In this document: positions 44,730 through 54,683 of the stretch, in pieces
How positions within the stretch are numbered: the first letter of the stretch is position 1
Layout: each line of letters starts with the position of its first letter
Assembly (NCBI RefSeq): GCF_019623905.1
Contig: NZ_CP069370.1
Coordinates: forward strand, 1-64,000
DNA: 64,000 nucleotides
Source of the DNA: Neotabrizicola shimadae
GTDB lineage: Bacteria > Pseudomonadota > Alphaproteobacteria > Rhodobacterales > Rhodobacteraceae
Reading direction: 5' to 3'
Notes under the pieces: generated by a model
Database searches by the model: none
The model's input: only the letters and a program-made list of their open reading frames with translations
Told to the model about the DNA's origin: nothing
Position numbers and translations under genes: made by a program

Positions 44730-47401
44730 GTGGAAACCTCGGGGTTGTACAGCGGCAGTTCAATGACCATGCGCGTGCCGGTGCCGTCGGGTGCGGCCGC
44801 CTCGGCCCGGATCGCGCCGCCCATCGCCTCGACCAGGCCCTTGCAGATCGCCAGTCCCAGGCCGGTGCCCGCGCGCTGGCGGTCACCGATGGCCACGCGG
44901 TAGAACATGTCGAAGACCCGCGCCCGGTCGGCCTGCGGGATGCCAGGGCCCTGGTCAGCAATCGAGATCTCGACCCGCACACCCTTCTGTGTCGCGCCGA
45001 CAATGATCGCCGAGCCTTCGGGGGAGTACTTGGCTGCGTTGTCGAGGATGTTGACGACGACCTGCTCCAGAAGCACCCCGTCGGCCAGGATCAGCGGCAG
45101 GTTCGGGGCGAGGTCCACCTGCAGATCATGCCCGCGCAACACGCCCTTCATTCGCGCACGCGCTCCGCCAACGATCTCGGCCACATCCTGGGGTGCAAGG
45201 CGAGGTGTCAGCGCGCCATGGCCAAGGCGCGTCATGTCAAGCAGGTTCTGGACATAGCGGTCCAACCGTTCGCCTTCCTCGCGGATGTTTTCCGCAAGGG
45301 TGTGGCGGGCCGTTGACGGCAGGTCGTTATCAGCCAGGTGCCCTGCCGCGCCGATGATGGTGACAAGTGGCGTGCGCAGGTCGTGACTGACACTGTTCAG
45401 AAGCGCCGTGCGCAGGCGTTCAGTTTCCGTGGCAAGCTGGGTGGCAGCAAGATCTTCGGTAAGCCGCAGACGTTCCAGCGCGAGCGCGATCTGGTCGATC
45501 AGCGCGTCAAGAAGTCGCCGGTCAGTGCGCGCAAGTTGGCGGTCGTCCTCGTAGGCGATGCCAAGAACCCCCAGCCGTCGGTCGCCGGCAATGAGCGGCA
45601 GAAAGAACCAGCGTGCCGTTGGCAGGGTGTCCGATCCGCGTCCCGCAGGCTCTCCCTTCTCCCAGGTGAATTGCGCGGCGGACTGGTCTCGCACCTCCAG
45701 CCGGTCCTCGGGTGGAAATCCACCGACGACCTGCAACTCTGTCCCGCGAGGCATCAACAACACCGACTCGCAGCGCAGGGTCGTTGCCACGTGGCTGACC
45801 GAAGCCCAAATCACATCGTCCGCCGTCGCGGCAGCCGCGACACGCCGGCTGAAGTCGTATAGCTTGTTCGTCCGATCGGCGATGGCCGTCTGGGCCTCGA
45901 TCCGGGCACGAAGGCGGGCTGCCAGATTGCCTGTCACCAGCGAAGCGGCAAGGAAGAGGCCAAGCGTCAGAAGCTCGCTCCGGTCGGTGACGGTGAAGGT
46001 CAGCCGGGGATCGACGAAGAAGAAGTCGTAGGAGAGGAACCCCAGGACCGAGGCCAACGCGGACGACGCCATCCCGCGCCGGCTGGCAACAACGACCACG
46101 GCGGTCATGAACAGAAGGGCAAGCGAGGCGACCGGGAACAGACGATCCACTGCCCAGGCACAACCCGAAGCGACGGCGACCGCCAACACAGCCTCGGCCC
46201 AGGCGCGCGGCTCGGCCTCCAACTGCGGCAACCGGAAATGGCTGGCCTGCGGTTTCGCGTCGGGTTCCGAGGCGACCGTAACCTCGAACGGCCCGGACCG
46301 CCGCAGGATGTCGGTTGCGACATCTTCTGACGTCCAGCGAACCCAGAATGGGCGGGGTCGGGGACGACCGATCACGATGCGCCGCACGTTTCGGTCGCGG
46401 GCATAGGTCAGGATGGCCTCGGCCACGTCGTGCTCGGCCTCGAGCGTGGCGAGTACCGCGCCCAGCCGTTCGGCCAACCGCAGACTGCCCGCCAGCCGGT
46501 CCTTGTCAGCCTCGGGCAGAGCCTCCATCCGCGCCTGTGCAACGTTCAGCGCGATCCATTCCGCCCGGGCCCGGTCGGCGCTGCGCTTGGCGACCCGGAT
46601 GGCCTCGCGCGCCGCAGGGCTTTCGTTGATGCAGACGAGAATGCGTTCCTGTGTGGGCCAGGGGCCGGCGATGGCATTGGCCGCCATGTGCTCGCGCAGT
46701 TGTGCATCCACCCGATCTGCGGCCGTGCGCATCGCAAGTTCGCGCAGCGCTGTCAGGTTGCCCTTGACGAAGAAGGAACCAAGCGCGCGCGACGCCTGGT
46801 CTGCCGGATAGACCTTGCCCTGCTTCAGCCGATCCAACAGTTCGTCCGGCGGCAGGTCGATCAGTTCGATCTCGTCGGCCATCTCCAGCGCACCGTCCGG
46901 AACCGTCTCGCGCACGCGGACGCCGGTGATCCGGGTCACGGTCTCGTTCAAGGTCTCGATGTGCTGGATGTTCAGCGTCGTATAAACGTCGATCCCGGCG
47001 GCCAGCACCTCCTCGACATCCTGCCAGCGCTTCTCGTGGCGGCTTCCATCGGCATTGGTATGCGCCAGTTCGTCGATGAGGGCGAGGTCAGGCTTGCGAG
47101 CCAGAAGACCGTCAAGGTCCATCTCGGTCAGCACGCGGCCCTGATAGATCACGGGCTTGCGCGGCAGTTGCGTCAGGCCAGCGAGCTTGGCCTGCGTCTC
47201 GGCCCGGCCATGCGTTTCGATAAGCGCGGCGACCACGACGCGGCCCTTGGCCGCCTCGCGGTGGGCGTCGTCAAGCATGGCCCAGGTCTTGCCCACGCCG
47301 GGGGCCGCACCAAGAAAGACCTTCAATCGCCCCCGCCCCTCACGCTCCGCATGGGCGAGGAGAGCTTCGGGAGAAGGACGAATCTCGGCATCAGTGGTCA
47401 T
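44726..47401 (-). CDS. kdpD: Sensor histidine kinase KdpD
   Basis: KdpD senses K+ limitation or turgor and controls KdpE phosphorylation. The 891-residue protein has the N-terminal KdpD domain with Walker A GAAPGVGKT at residues 31-39. A universal-stress-like domain follows (ILVCINESPAAREAIRVAKR), then four closely spaced TMs (DUF4118), a GAF-like region, the HisKA phosphoacceptor His673 in SVSHDLRTPL and an ATPase domain (NILDNAAKYSPEGS, DQGPGIP, GTGLGLAI). The ATG overlaps the kdpC stop. Full domain order and length suggest a working sensor. Confidence 0.96.
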   Translation of the reverse strand: MTTDAEIRPSPEALLAHAEREGRGRLKVFLGAAPGVGKTWAMLDDAHREAAKGRVVVAALIETHGRAETQAKLAGLTQLPRKPVIYQGRVLTEMDLDGLLARKPDLALIDELAHTNADGSRHEKRWQDVEEVLAAGIDVYTTLNIQHIETLNETVTRITGVRVRETVPDGALEMADEIELIDLPPDELLDRLKQGKVYPADQASRALGSFFVKGNLTALRELAMRTAADRVDAQLREHMAANAIAGPWPTQERILVCINESPAAREAIRVAKRSADRARAEWIALNVAQARMEALPEADKDRLAGSLRLAERLGAVLATLEAEHDVAEAILTYARDRNVRRIVIGRPRPRPFWVRWTSEDVATDILRRSGPFEVTVASEPDAKPQASHFRLPQLEAEPRAWAEAVLAVAVASGCAWAVDRLFPVASLALLFMTAVVVVASRRGMASSALASVLGFLSYDFFFVDPRLTFTVTDRSELLTLGLFLAASLVTGNLAARLRARIEAQTAIADRTNKLYDFSRRVAAAATADDVIWASVSHVATTLRCESVLLMPRGTELQVVGGFPPEDRLEVRDQSAAQFTWEKGEPAGRGSDTLPTARWFFLPLIAGDRRLGVLGIAYEDDRQLARTDRRLLDALIDQIALALERLRLTEDLAATQLATETERLRTALLNSVSHDLRTPLVTIIGAAGHLADNDLPSTARHTLAENIREEGERLDRYVQNLLDMTRLGHGALTPRLAPQDVAEIVGGARARMKGVLRGHDLQVDLAPNLPLILADGVLLEQVVVNILDNAAKYSPEGSAIIVGATQKGVRVEISIADQGPGIPQADRARVFDMFYRVAIGDRQRAGTGLGLAICKGLVEAMGGAIRAEAAAPDGTGTRMVIELPLYNPEVST

Positions 47402-47976
47402 CAGTTGCCAGCGGGGGGCAGCGGGAAGGACTCGTCAAGCGCGATGTTGGTCAACAGGACGTTAACGCGCGTCTCGCCATAGAGGCCAAGGGTCCGGCCC
47501 TCGACCGCCGCTTCGATCAAGGCGCGCACCGCCGCCGGGTCGGCCCCACGCGCGGCGGCGATCCGGTCGGCCTGGGCCAGTGCCGTTTCTGGGCTGATGT
47601 CGGGGTCGAGGCCCGATCCGGATGCCGTAATCGCGTCGATCGGTGCGGGTGCGCCGTTCAGCACTTCCCACGCGGCACGACGTTCCGCGACGTCCGCGAT
47701 CAGGGCGGCAGAGGTGGGCCCAAGGTTCGACGCGCCGGTCCCGGCCGCATTCCAGTTGCTGGCAGAGGGGCGGGGGTGAAGGTAGCCCTCGCCCACGAAG
47801 GGCTGCGCGATGAGCAAGGAACCGACGACCTCGCCCCCCCGCTCCACTAGGCTGCCATTCGCGGCGGCGGGGAACAGGCCATGCGCGATGCCGGTCATGG
47901 CAAAAGGATAGGCGAGACCCGTCAAGACAGTGAAGAACGCGGTCAGGGCGATGGCGGGGCGAAGCTGGGACAGCAT
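47401..47976 (-). CDS. kdpC: Potassium-transporting ATPase subunit C
   Basis: KdpC is a single-TM subunit that stabilises the KdpFABC complex. The 191-residue protein has the N-terminal TM (LTAFFTVLTGLAYPFAMTGIAHGLF). Family motifs GSLLIAQPFVGEGYLHPRPSA, NLGPTSAALI and ASGSGLDPDISPETALAQADRIAAARG are followed by the terminal NVLLTNIALD. It starts 11 bp after kdpB and its stop overlaps the kdpD start. Confidence 0.96.
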   Translation of the reverse strand: MLSQLRPAIALTAFFTVLTGLAYPFAMTGIAHGLFPAAANGSLVERGGEVVGSLLIAQPFVGEGYLHPRPSASNWNAAGTGASNLGPTSAALIADVAERRAAWEVLNGAPAPIDAITASGSGLDPDISPETALAQADRIAAARGADPAAVRALIEAAVEGRTLGLYGETRVNVLLTNIALDESFPLPPAGN

Positions 47977-47987
47977 CCGAAGGTTCC

Positions 47988-50021
47988 TCAGGCAAGGTGA
48001 AGCGCAACAAGGGCCAGGTCGATGGCCTTGATGCCGATGAAGGGCACGATCAGGCCGCCAAGGCCGTAGACAGTCAGGTTCCGGCGCAGCAGCGCGGCGG
48101 CGGTGGCGGGGCGATACTGCACGCCCCGCAGGGCCAGCGGCACCAGCGCCACCAGGATCAGCGCGTTGAAGATCACGGCTGACAGGATCGCCGAAGTCGG
48201 CGATGCGAGGTCCATGATATTCAGCACGCCAAGCCCGGGATAGGCCGCAACAAAGATCGCGGGCAGGATGGCGAAATACTTGGCCACGTCATTGGCGATG
48301 CTGAACGTGGTAAGCGCCCCGCGGCTGATGAGAAGCTGCTTGCCGACCAGCACGACCTCGATCAGCTTCGTCGGGTCGCTGTCGAGGTCGATCAGGTTCG
48401 CGGCTTCCTTCGCCGCAGGCGTCCCCGCGTTCATCGCCACGCCCACGTCCGCCTGCGCGAGGGCCGGTGCGTCATTGGACCCGTCGCCACACATCGCGAC
48501 CAGCCGCCCGCCCACCTGTTCGCGGCGAATGAGGTCCAGCTTCATCTCGGGCGTGGCTTCAGCCAGGAAATCATCCACCCCGGCCTCGGCGGCAATGGCA
48601 GCAGCGGTCAGGGGGTTGTCCCCGGTGATCATCACCGTCCGGATGCCCATGGCGCGCAGTTCCGCAAAGCGTTCGCGGACGCCGGGCTTCACAATGTCCT
48701 TCAGATGGACCGCGCCCAGGATCTCGTTCCCCTCGGCCACCAGAAGCGGCGTGCCGCCCGACCGCGCAATGGCGTCTACCTGAGAGGCCAGCGGCTGCGG
48801 CGGGGTCTTGCCGGTCAGTCGAATGATGGCGTCCGTCGCCCCTTTGCGGAATGACTTGCCTTCGGCGTCCAGGCCAGAAAGGCGCGTCTGCGCCGTGAAG
48901 GCCACGGGTTCGGCCCCTTTCGGCATCTCAGGCACAGCTCCCAGCACCTCGCGTGCCTTGTCGACGATGGATTTCCCCTCGGGCGTCTCATCGGCAAGCG
49001 AGGCCAGCGCCGCCGCCCCGGCCAGACGCTCCAGCGAGATCCCCGGTGCAGGGATCAGCGCATCGGCCATCCGGTTGCCGAAGGTGATCGTCCCGGTCTT
49101 GTCCAGAAGAAGCGTGTCGACATCCCCCGCCGCCTCGACCGCGCGGCCCGATTTGGCAATGACATTGGCCTTCACCAATCGGTCCATCCCGGCAATCCCG
49201 ATGGCGGAAAGGAGCCCGCCAATGGTTGTGGGGATCAGCGTCACGAACAGGGCTCCGAGGACGACGACCGGGATCGCTGCGCCCGAATAGCTCGCAAAGG
49301 CCGGCAGAGTGACCACGACAAAGAGAAAGATCAACGTCAGGCCGACCAGAAGGATGTTCAGGGCGATCTCGTTCGGGGTCTTCTGCCGTTCGGCGCCCTC
49401 CACAAGCGCGATCATCCGGTCAAGGAAGCTCTTCCCCGGCTCCGCCGTTACCCGGATCACCAGCCAGTCAGAGACGACGGTGGTGCCGCCAGTCACGCCC
49501 GACCGGTCGCCCCCCGCCTCGCGGATCACTGGCGCGCTTTCGCCGGTGATCGCGCTTTCGTTGACGGATGCCACACCGCGCACCGCCTCTCCATCGGTCG
49601 GGATGATCTCACCGGCCGAGACATAGACATATTGGCCGGGGCGCAATGCGGTCGACAGAACCTCTGCCGCCCGTTCCGGGCTTTCGTCAGAGGTGGACAG
49701 CAGCCGCACCTTGGCTTCCGACTTGGTGGCCCGCAGCGTGTCGGCCCTGGCCTTGCCGCGCCCCTCGGCCAAGGCCTCGGCGAAGTTGGCGAAAAGGACG
49801 CAGAGCCACAGCCAGGCCGAGATGTGCAGGCTGGTGCCCGCGCCATCCGCCCCGGCCAGCAAGTCGCGCAGGCCAAGAACCGTCGTCATCGCCGCGACCA
49901 CGGCGGTCACAAAGATCACCGGGTTCTTCCATAGAACCCGTGGGTTCAGCTTGTTGAAGCTTTCGCGGATGGCTGCGGGGTAAAGGCCGCTCATGTCGGC
50001 CGTCTTTGCATGTTTGGACAT
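47988..50021 (-). CDS. kdpB: Potassium-transporting ATPase ATP-binding subunit B
   Basis: KdpB is the P-type ATPase that powers K+ uptake through KdpA. The 677-residue protein has the phosphorylation motif DKTGT with Asp307, the same position as in E. coli KdpB. The actuator loop [25 protein letters not shown], the nucleotide-binding KGAT and the hinge [22 protein letters not shown] are also present. The N-terminal and C-terminal membrane helices are visible. It starts 9 bp after the kdpA stop. Confidence 0.97.
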   Translation of the reverse strand: MSKHAKTADMSGLYPAAIRESFNKLNPRVLWKNPVIFVTAVVAAMTTVLGLRDLLAGADGAGTSLHISAWLWLCVLFANFAEALAEGRGKARADTLRATKSEAKVRLLSTSDESPERAAEVLSTALRPGQYVYVSAGEIIPTDGEAVRGVASVNESAITGESAPVIREAGGDRSGVTGGTTVVSDWLVIRVTAEPGKSFLDRMIALVEGAERQKTPNEIALNILLVGLTLIFLFVVVTLPAFASYSGAAIPVVVLGALFVTLIPTTIGGLLSAIGIAGMDRLVKANVIAKSGRAVEAAGDVDTLLLDKTGTITFGNRMADALIPAPGISLERLAGAAALASLADETPEGKSIVDKAREVLGAVPEMPKGAEPVAFTAQTRLSGLDAEGKSFRKGATDAIIRLTGKTPPQPLASQVDAIARSGGTPLLVAEGNEILGAVHLKDIVKPGVRERFAELRAMGIRTVMITGDNPLTAAAIAAEAGVDDFLAEATPEMKLDLIRREQVGGRLVAMCGDGSNDAPALAQADVGVAMNAGTPAAKEAANLIDLDSDPTKLIEVVLVGKQLLISRGALTTFSIANDVAKYFAILPAIFVAAYPGLGVLNIMDLASPTSAILSAVIFNALILVALVPLALRGVQYRPATAAALLRRNLTVYGLGGLIVPFIGIKAIDLALVALHLA

Positions 50022-50030
50022 GGGTTCGCC

Positions 50031-51704
50031 TCAGAAGCTCTCCCCGGCCAACCGCGCGGTCTCTTCCGCGATGGGGCCAAGGGCAAGAACAGGGAAGAAG
50101 GTCAGCGCGCCAAGGATGACCACGGTCAGGACGAGCAGCGTCACAAACAGCGGCCCGTGCGTCGGGAAGGTGCCCGAGGTAACGGGGGCCTGGGGCTTCC
50201 GCACCATCGAACCGGCGATGGCCAAGAGCGGCACGATGATCGCGTAGCGGCCAAGCAGCATGATGATCCCGAGCGCGGTCGTCTGCCAAGGGTTCGCGGC
50301 ACCCCAGCCCCCGAAGGCGCTGCCGTTGTTGCCGGTGGCGGACGAGTAGGCGTAAAGGATCTCGGACAGCCCGTGCGGACCTGCGTCCTGCACCGAGGTC
50401 AGCGCCGCCGGAACGGTGCTGGCGATGGCCCCGCCAACCAGGATGCCCAGCGGCATCGACAGGAAGGCCAGGACCGCCAGCGTCACTTCACGTCCTTCGA
50501 TCTTGCGGCCCAGGTATTCGGGCGTGCGGCCCACCATCAGCCCAGCCAGGAACACGGCCAGGACGACATAGAGGAGCATCCCGTAAAGACCCGCACCGAC
50601 CCCGCCGAAAATCACCTCGCCGATCTGCATGAAGACCATCATCACAAGGCCGGACAGCGGCATGAACGAGTCATGCATCGCGTTGACAGACCCGTTCGAG
50701 GCCGCCGTGGTCGAAGCCGCCCAGAGCGAGGACAGCATCGCGCCGAAACGCTGCTCCTTGCCCTCCATATTCGCGCCGAGGCCCAGTGCCGGGTTCCCGG
50801 CAACCTCATAAAGATGGATCACCGCGAGCCCAGCCACGAACATCACCGCCATCGCAGCAAAGATCGCCCAGCCCTGCCGCCGGTCGCCGACCATGCGACC
50901 GAAGAGGAAGCAGAAGGCGACCGGGATCAGCAGGATCGACAGGCTCTGTGCCAGGTTCGAGCCGATGGTCGGGTTCTCGAACGGATGGGCCGAATTCACG
51001 CCAAAGAAGCCGCCGCCGTTGGTGCCAAGCTGCTTGATCGCAATCTGCGCGGCGGCAGGTCCGCGGGCGATCACTTGCTCGCTTCCCTCGACGCCGGTAA
51101 CGGTGACCGCGCCCTGAAGGGTCTGCGGCACACCCTGCCAGCTCAGGAAGACCGCCAGCAGGATCGCCAGCGGCAAAAGGATCCATAACGTCGACCGGGT
51201 CATATCGACCCAGAAGTTGCCGAGGGCAGAGCCTTTCGGCGCAGCGAAACCCCGGATCACCGCGACGGCCACCGCCATGCCCGTTGCGGCACTGACAAAG
51301 TTCTGCACGGTCAGCCCGGCCATCTGGCTCAGATAGCTCAGCTGCGCTTCGCCGGAATAGGCCTGCCAGTTGGTGTTGGTCACGAAACTGACGGCGGTGT
51401 TGAAGGCCAGGTCGGGCGACACCGAGGCGATGCCGTCAGGGTTCAGGGGAAGCGCCCCCTGAAGCCGCAGAATTGTGTAGAGAACGACGAACCCCACCAG
51501 GTTGAAGGCCAGCACCGCCAGCGCGTAGGCAGACCAGCTCATGCTACGGTCGGGTGCGGCCCCACACAGGCGCAGCAGTGCGCTTTCGAAACGCAAGAGC
51601 GGGCCGGGCAGCGTGCCGTCGTAGACACGCGCCATCCACACAGCAAGCGCCCAGCCGAGGCCGACAAGGACAATGAAGTAGAGCGCGTAGGCAAGCAGAG
51701 TCAT
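50031..51704 (-). CDS. kdpA: Potassium-transporting ATPase subunit A
   Basis: KdpA is the K+-binding channel-like subunit with four selectivity-filter repeats and about ten TMs. The 557-residue protein has [10 protein letters not shown], the loop [20 protein letters not shown] and NNGSAFGGW, all conserved K+-filter regions. The ATG at 51704 follows GAGGGG and gives the standard N-terminus; an in-frame start at 51785 would run back through kdpF. It follows kdpF by 10 bp. Confidence 0.97.
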   Translation of the reverse strand: MTLLAYALYFIVLVGLGWALAVWMARVYDGTLPGPLLRFESALLRLCGAAPDRSMSWSAYALAVLAFNLVGFVVLYTILRLQGALPLNPDGIASVSPDLAFNTAVSFVTNTNWQAYSGEAQLSYLSQMAGLTVQNFVSAATGMAVAVAVIRGFAAPKGSALGNFWVDMTRSTLWILLPLAILLAVFLSWQGVPQTLQGAVTVTGVEGSEQVIARGPAAAQIAIKQLGTNGGGFFGVNSAHPFENPTIGSNLAQSLSILLIPVAFCFLFGRMVGDRRQGWAIFAAMAVMFVAGLAVIHLYEVAGNPALGLGANMEGKEQRFGAMLSSLWAASTTAASNGSVNAMHDSFMPLSGLVMMVFMQIGEVIFGGVGAGLYGMLLYVVLAVFLAGLMVGRTPEYLGRKIEGREVTLAVLAFLSMPLGILVGGAIASTVPAALTSVQDAGPHGLSEILYAYSSATGNNGSAFGGWGAANPWQTTALGIIMLLGRYAIIVPLLAIAGSMVRKPQAPVTSGTFPTHGPLFVTLLVLTVVILGALTFFPVLALGPIAEETARLAGESF

Positions 51705-51714
51705 CGCGCGCCCC

Positions 51715-51801
51715 TCAAAACCGCTCGGGGCGCAGCAGTGCGAGCCCGAGATAGACGAACAGGCCCGCCGCGACGGCAAGGCCAAGGATCAGGTCGAACA
51801 T
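51715..51801 (-). CDS. kdpF: Potassium-transporting ATPase subunit F
   Basis: This 28-residue single-TM peptide, [20 protein letters not shown] followed by ALLRPERF, has the KdpF pattern: a hydrophobic helix with the terminal LLRPERF. KdpF stabilises the complex. GAGGG stands 5 nt before the ATG. It is directly upstream of kdpA and below the size most gene finders report. Confidence 0.93.
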   Translation of the reverse strand: MFDLILGLAVAAGLFVYLGLALLRPERF

Positions 51802-51809
51802 GGCGGCCC

Positions 51810-51893
51810 TCACATCCGTTCGGCGACACGCACGCCGATGGCAAACACCACGAACCCGACGAAGCCGAGAGCGAGATACACAAGATCAAGCAT
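51810..51893 (-). CDS. 27-residue membrane peptide at the head of the kdp operon
   Basis: An ATG at 51893 with GGAG 7 nt upstream opens a 27-codon frame, MLDLVYLALGFVGFVVFAIG followed by VRVAERM. It ends 8 bp before kdpF. The peptide is one TM helix with a basic C-terminus, like KdpF but distinct in sequence. Similar tiny genes occur before kdpF in some bacteria. It probably belongs to the Kdp complex or its regulation; the function is unproven. Confidence 0.72.
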   Translation of the reverse strand: MLDLVYLALGFVGFVVFAIGVRVAERM

Positions 51894-51936
51894 GGGAATT
51901 CTCCGGTAACCCGGACCAGAGCATCCTTGAGGGTCG

Positions 51937-51986
51937 CGTAAAGATGCCATGCGAGACTTCGGCGCCTCGCGTAAGGAAGACGTAAA
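51937..51986 (-). promoter_or_regulatory. Predicted KdpE binding repeats
   Basis: Three copies of TTTACG/CTTACG on the minus strand begin at plus-strand positions 51937, 51970 and 51981, spaced 33 and 11 bp. An 11-bp period is usual for OmpR/PhoB-type regulators. Two copies share the longer TCGCGTAA. They lie 44-93 bp before the first small gene of the operon. Confidence 0.5.
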
Positions 51987-52099
51987 GGCGTGAAGACAGC
52001 CGATGCCGAGGGGCATGTCCGACCTACCTCCGCAACCCGAACCGCTCGGGAAGCTGCGGCTGGCCGTCAGAGGATGGCCGACTGCGCCAAGATCAGGAG

Positions 52100-52219
52100 A
52101 TGTCCGAACTCGGAAACCGCGACGCGGCATCAAAGGCGCGGGTGGCGCTGGACGCGATGAACGAAGGGCGCATGGCGTCTAGATTGGCTGCCCAAGTCCG
52201 GGTCCCGCCCAGGTGTTGA
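52100..52219 (+). pseudogene. IS3-family orfA remnant
   Basis: Thirty-nine codons starting at an ATG with AGGAG directly before it read KARVALDAMNEGRMASRLAAQ, the HTH start of IS3-type orfA transposase subunits (compare KVALEALKGE...LAAQYGVHP). The frame ends at 52219 and the rest of the element is gone. It lies between the kdp and ParA loci. Confidence 0.6.
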
Positions 52220-52334
52220 CCTCAAGGCTGAACTTGCGTCCCGCCATCTCCGCCCTGTCGGTGGCTTGCCTCCAAAGGGCCGGCCGGCAGCCCCGCCACA
52301 CCTTCGGCCATCGGGGACGCTGCATCGCCGCGGG

Positions 52335-53084
52335 TCAGAGGCCCAACCGATCGCAGATTTCCAGAGCAGCGGCGGCATAGGCCTTGCTCACGGAAGCGGC
52401 AGGGAGGACTGCCGCAACCGGAGCACGCTCCAGCCCCATGCGCTCGACCTCTGCCGAAGATTGGATCGTGGCGGAAAGGAAGAGGGGCGCCTGCGACTGC
52501 CGCAGTTCGGTCATGATGTCCTTGTGCAGCCGCTTGCCGGTTTGCACCATGCTGAAGAGGCCAATCAGTCGATCGGTCGGCATGTCATTGTCGCGGAAGA
52601 AATCCATCAGCTGCCGAAGGCTGCGCTGCGACAGGGTTGTCGGGATCACCGGGACGACAAGCGCGTCGGACGCGCGGAACACGTTCTCGGACAGCGTCGA
52701 CAGCCCGGGCGGGCAATCAAGCAGGATCACGTCATAGTCATGGTCCAGCGCCGCAAGTGCCCTCTTCAGGCGGGACTGCGGGGACTTGAGGCGCGAAAGA
52801 AGGACATCGAAGTCGCGGAACGCCTGGTTCGACGGCAAGATGTCGAGGCCGTCGTAATCGCTGCCCCGGATCGCTCGAGCAAGGCGCTCGGCGTCACCGA
52901 AGAACCGCTTGCCGGAAAGCTTTTGCGAAGGCTTGACGCGGAAATAGAACCCGGCCGCCCCTTGCGGATCCAGATCGCAAAGCAGGACGCGTTGGCCGTG
53001 GCTGGCCAGGGCATAGGCGAGGTTCACCGCAGTTGCCGTCTTGCCGACGCCGCCCTTGTTTGAATAGCAGGCGATCACCTTCAC
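52335..53084 (-). CDS. ParA/MinD-type ATPase
   Basis: The 249-residue protein has the deviant Walker A KGGVGKT at residues 10-16, Walker A' DLDPQGAAGFYF, and Walker B VILLDCPPGLS. ParA-type ATPases form dynamic gradients on the nucleoid to move plasmids, chromosomes or protein cargos. The GTG at 53084 follows GGGAG; it overlaps the CHAD gene stop by 1 nt. There is no parB nearby and no chromosome-partition context, so this is an orphan, cargo-positioning ParA rather than the chromosomal one. The partner is likely the CHAD or RHH protein encoded upstream. Confidence 0.9.
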   Translation of the reverse strand: MKVIACYSNKGGVGKTATAVNLAYALASHGQRVLLCDLDPQGAAGFYFRVKPSQKLSGKRFFGDAERLARAIRGSDYDGLDILPSNQAFRDFDVLLSRLKSPQSRLKRALAALDHDYDVILLDCPPGLSTLSENVFRASDALVVPVIPTTLSQRSLRQLMDFFRDNDMPTDRLIGLFSMVQTGKRLHKDIMTELRQSQAPLFLSATIQSSAEVERMGLERAPVAAVLPAASVSKAYAAAALEICDRLGL

Positions 53085-54610
53085 TACACACTCTCCCTGC
53101 CTGTGTGGAATAGGCTGCGGAACCTGTGTCTGATGTCCCTGCCGGTAAGGCTGGCCAGGCTCTCCAGGCTGCGCGCCCTTTCCTCGACCTGCTGGCGATG
53201 CAACATGGCGGTCAGCGCGCCGATGCTCTGCGCGACGTCCAGCTTGCGGTCGTGGTCCCGATGATCCAGTCCGCGCAGGAATTCCTGCAGGCTCGCCTGT
53301 TGTACGGCGCAATCATTCACGAGGCCGAGGTTGTCCTGAAGTGCCTTCAGGGGACGCAGGAGTGCGCGGAATTCGTCCCTCGGAAAGAGCGGTCCAAAGA
53401 ACTCCATGAGGTAACGCAATTTCTTGCATTCGATCCTCAGGTCATGGATTTCCTCATCTCCGTTCTGCGGTCCGATAGCGGCCGCACGGGCGGCGATGCG
53501 CCGGTAGCGTTTCCAGATCAACGCAGATGCATAGTCATGGGCCGGCGCGTCAGCTCGCGGCCCGGGAAGCAGGCCGTTTCGGCCCTGGAACAGGTCGGAC
53601 AAAGCCGTGACTTCTGCGTCATAGGCTGCCGAGCGCAAGTGTCGAACCAACCGCGCCCGCTCGGTTGTCCGCGCGCGTTCGAGAAGCGCGAACTTCGCGT
53701 CCAGGCCCCGGTGCAGACTGCTAGGAAGACGGCCATAGTACGTTTGCCGCTCCAGAAGATAGACATCCAGATCGCGAAGGCGTCCGGTGGGGGCCATCAG
53801 ACTGGAAAAGCGGCGCTTCAACTCGGCAGTCTGGCCCTCGGCCAGGGCGCCCTTGAACAGACTCAAGACCGAACGAATCTTGCGCAGGGCCACGCGGTAG
53901 TCGTGCAGGAACTCGCTGTCATGGTCGGCGATGATCCCGTCTTCGCTCCCCCTGACGATTGGCAGTTGTGCCGCGATGATGGCAACGGCTGCGTCAAACG
54001 CGGTGTCGCCCGAGCCAAGTGCTGCGGTGGGCCGGAGTTCGCGCCGCGGTCGTCCCGGGAACAGCCGCTCAAGAAGCCGCGACGGTGTAAGCGCCTCGGC
54101 ACCGGCGGCTAGAATCCGGCTGTGCAGTGCGGCTAGGGCCTTGTCATAGCCTCGCAGCGGCAATGGAGCGACCAGCGCCACTTCGGCTCCTTCTGTCGCC
54201 GTCAGGATCCGGATGAACACCCTGCACCTTGCCTTCGCGTCGGAGTCGACAAACGACAGCGTGATGTCGCGGGTCGTTCCCATGCCAACCGGCAGAAGCC
54301 TGCGGAGCGGCGACAGGTCTCCCAGGGCCTGCTTCAACTCGCCTTCGGGCAAGTCAGTGACGAAGCTGACTCGATTGGGTCCCGATTGCCTGATGGCAGA
54401 TCCGCTCGGGCGGTACAGCATCTGCCCCGTGCCGGTTTCCAGAAGCAACCGCCCCGAGTGCATCAGTGGGCGGGTCACCTGATCCAGCACGGCGAATGCG
54501 CCCTCCTCGCGGGCAACCTCCCTGGGCGTTAGCGTGCCGAGCGATTCGGCGGCCAACGCCGCGGCGGCAGCGGGCGTCATCAGAAACGTTTCAATGGGTG
54601 GTTGGGGCAT
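53084..54610 (-). CDS. CHAD domain protein with degenerate CYTH-like N-terminus
   Basis: The 508-residue protein has a C-terminal CHAD domain. Conserved histidine helices are HDYRVALRKIR (His236) and IHDLRIECKKLRY (His389), with GRLRDLDVYL and LQDNLGLVND between or after them. CHAD domains bind polyphosphate and localise to polyphosphate granules. The N-terminal 200 residues resemble a CYTH domain but have lost the ExExK motif (IETFLM in its place), so triphosphatase activity is unlikely. AAGGA precedes the ATG. It sits between an RHH gene and a ParA gene in one leftward operon. Confidence 0.88.
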   Translation of the reverse strand: MPQPPIETFLMTPAAAAALAAESLGTLTPREVAREEGAFAVLDQVTRPLMHSGRLLLETGTGQMLYRPSGSAIRQSGPNRVSFVTDLPEGELKQALGDLSPLRRLLPVGMGTTRDITLSFVDSDAKARCRVFIRILTATEGAEVALVAPLPLRGYDKALAALHSRILAAGAEALTPSRLLERLFPGRPRRELRPTAALGSGDTAFDAAVAIIAAQLPIVRGSEDGIIADHDSEFLHDYRVALRKIRSVLSLFKGALAEGQTAELKRRFSSLMAPTGRLRDLDVYLLERQTYYGRLPSSLHRGLDAKFALLERARTTERARLVRHLRSAAYDAEVTALSDLFQGRNGLLPGPRADAPAHDYASALIWKRYRRIAARAAAIGPQNGDEEIHDLRIECKKLRYLMEFFGPLFPRDEFRALLRPLKALQDNLGLVNDCAVQQASLQEFLRGLDHRDHDRKLDVAQSIGALTAMLHRQQVEERARSLESLASLTGRDIRHRFRSLFHTGRESV

Positions 54611-54683
54611 GTTTCCTTGTTCGGGCAGCGCCTGAGCGGCCCGTCTGTCTTGTGCGTGATGATCGGTGCAAGACGCGGGGCTA

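Noticed and set aside
52335-53084. Chromosomal ParA of a parAB system
   Set aside because: No parB, gidA/gidB or trmE-type neighbours; the gene is fused in an operon with CHAD and RHH genes, so an orphan cargo-positioning ATPase fits better.
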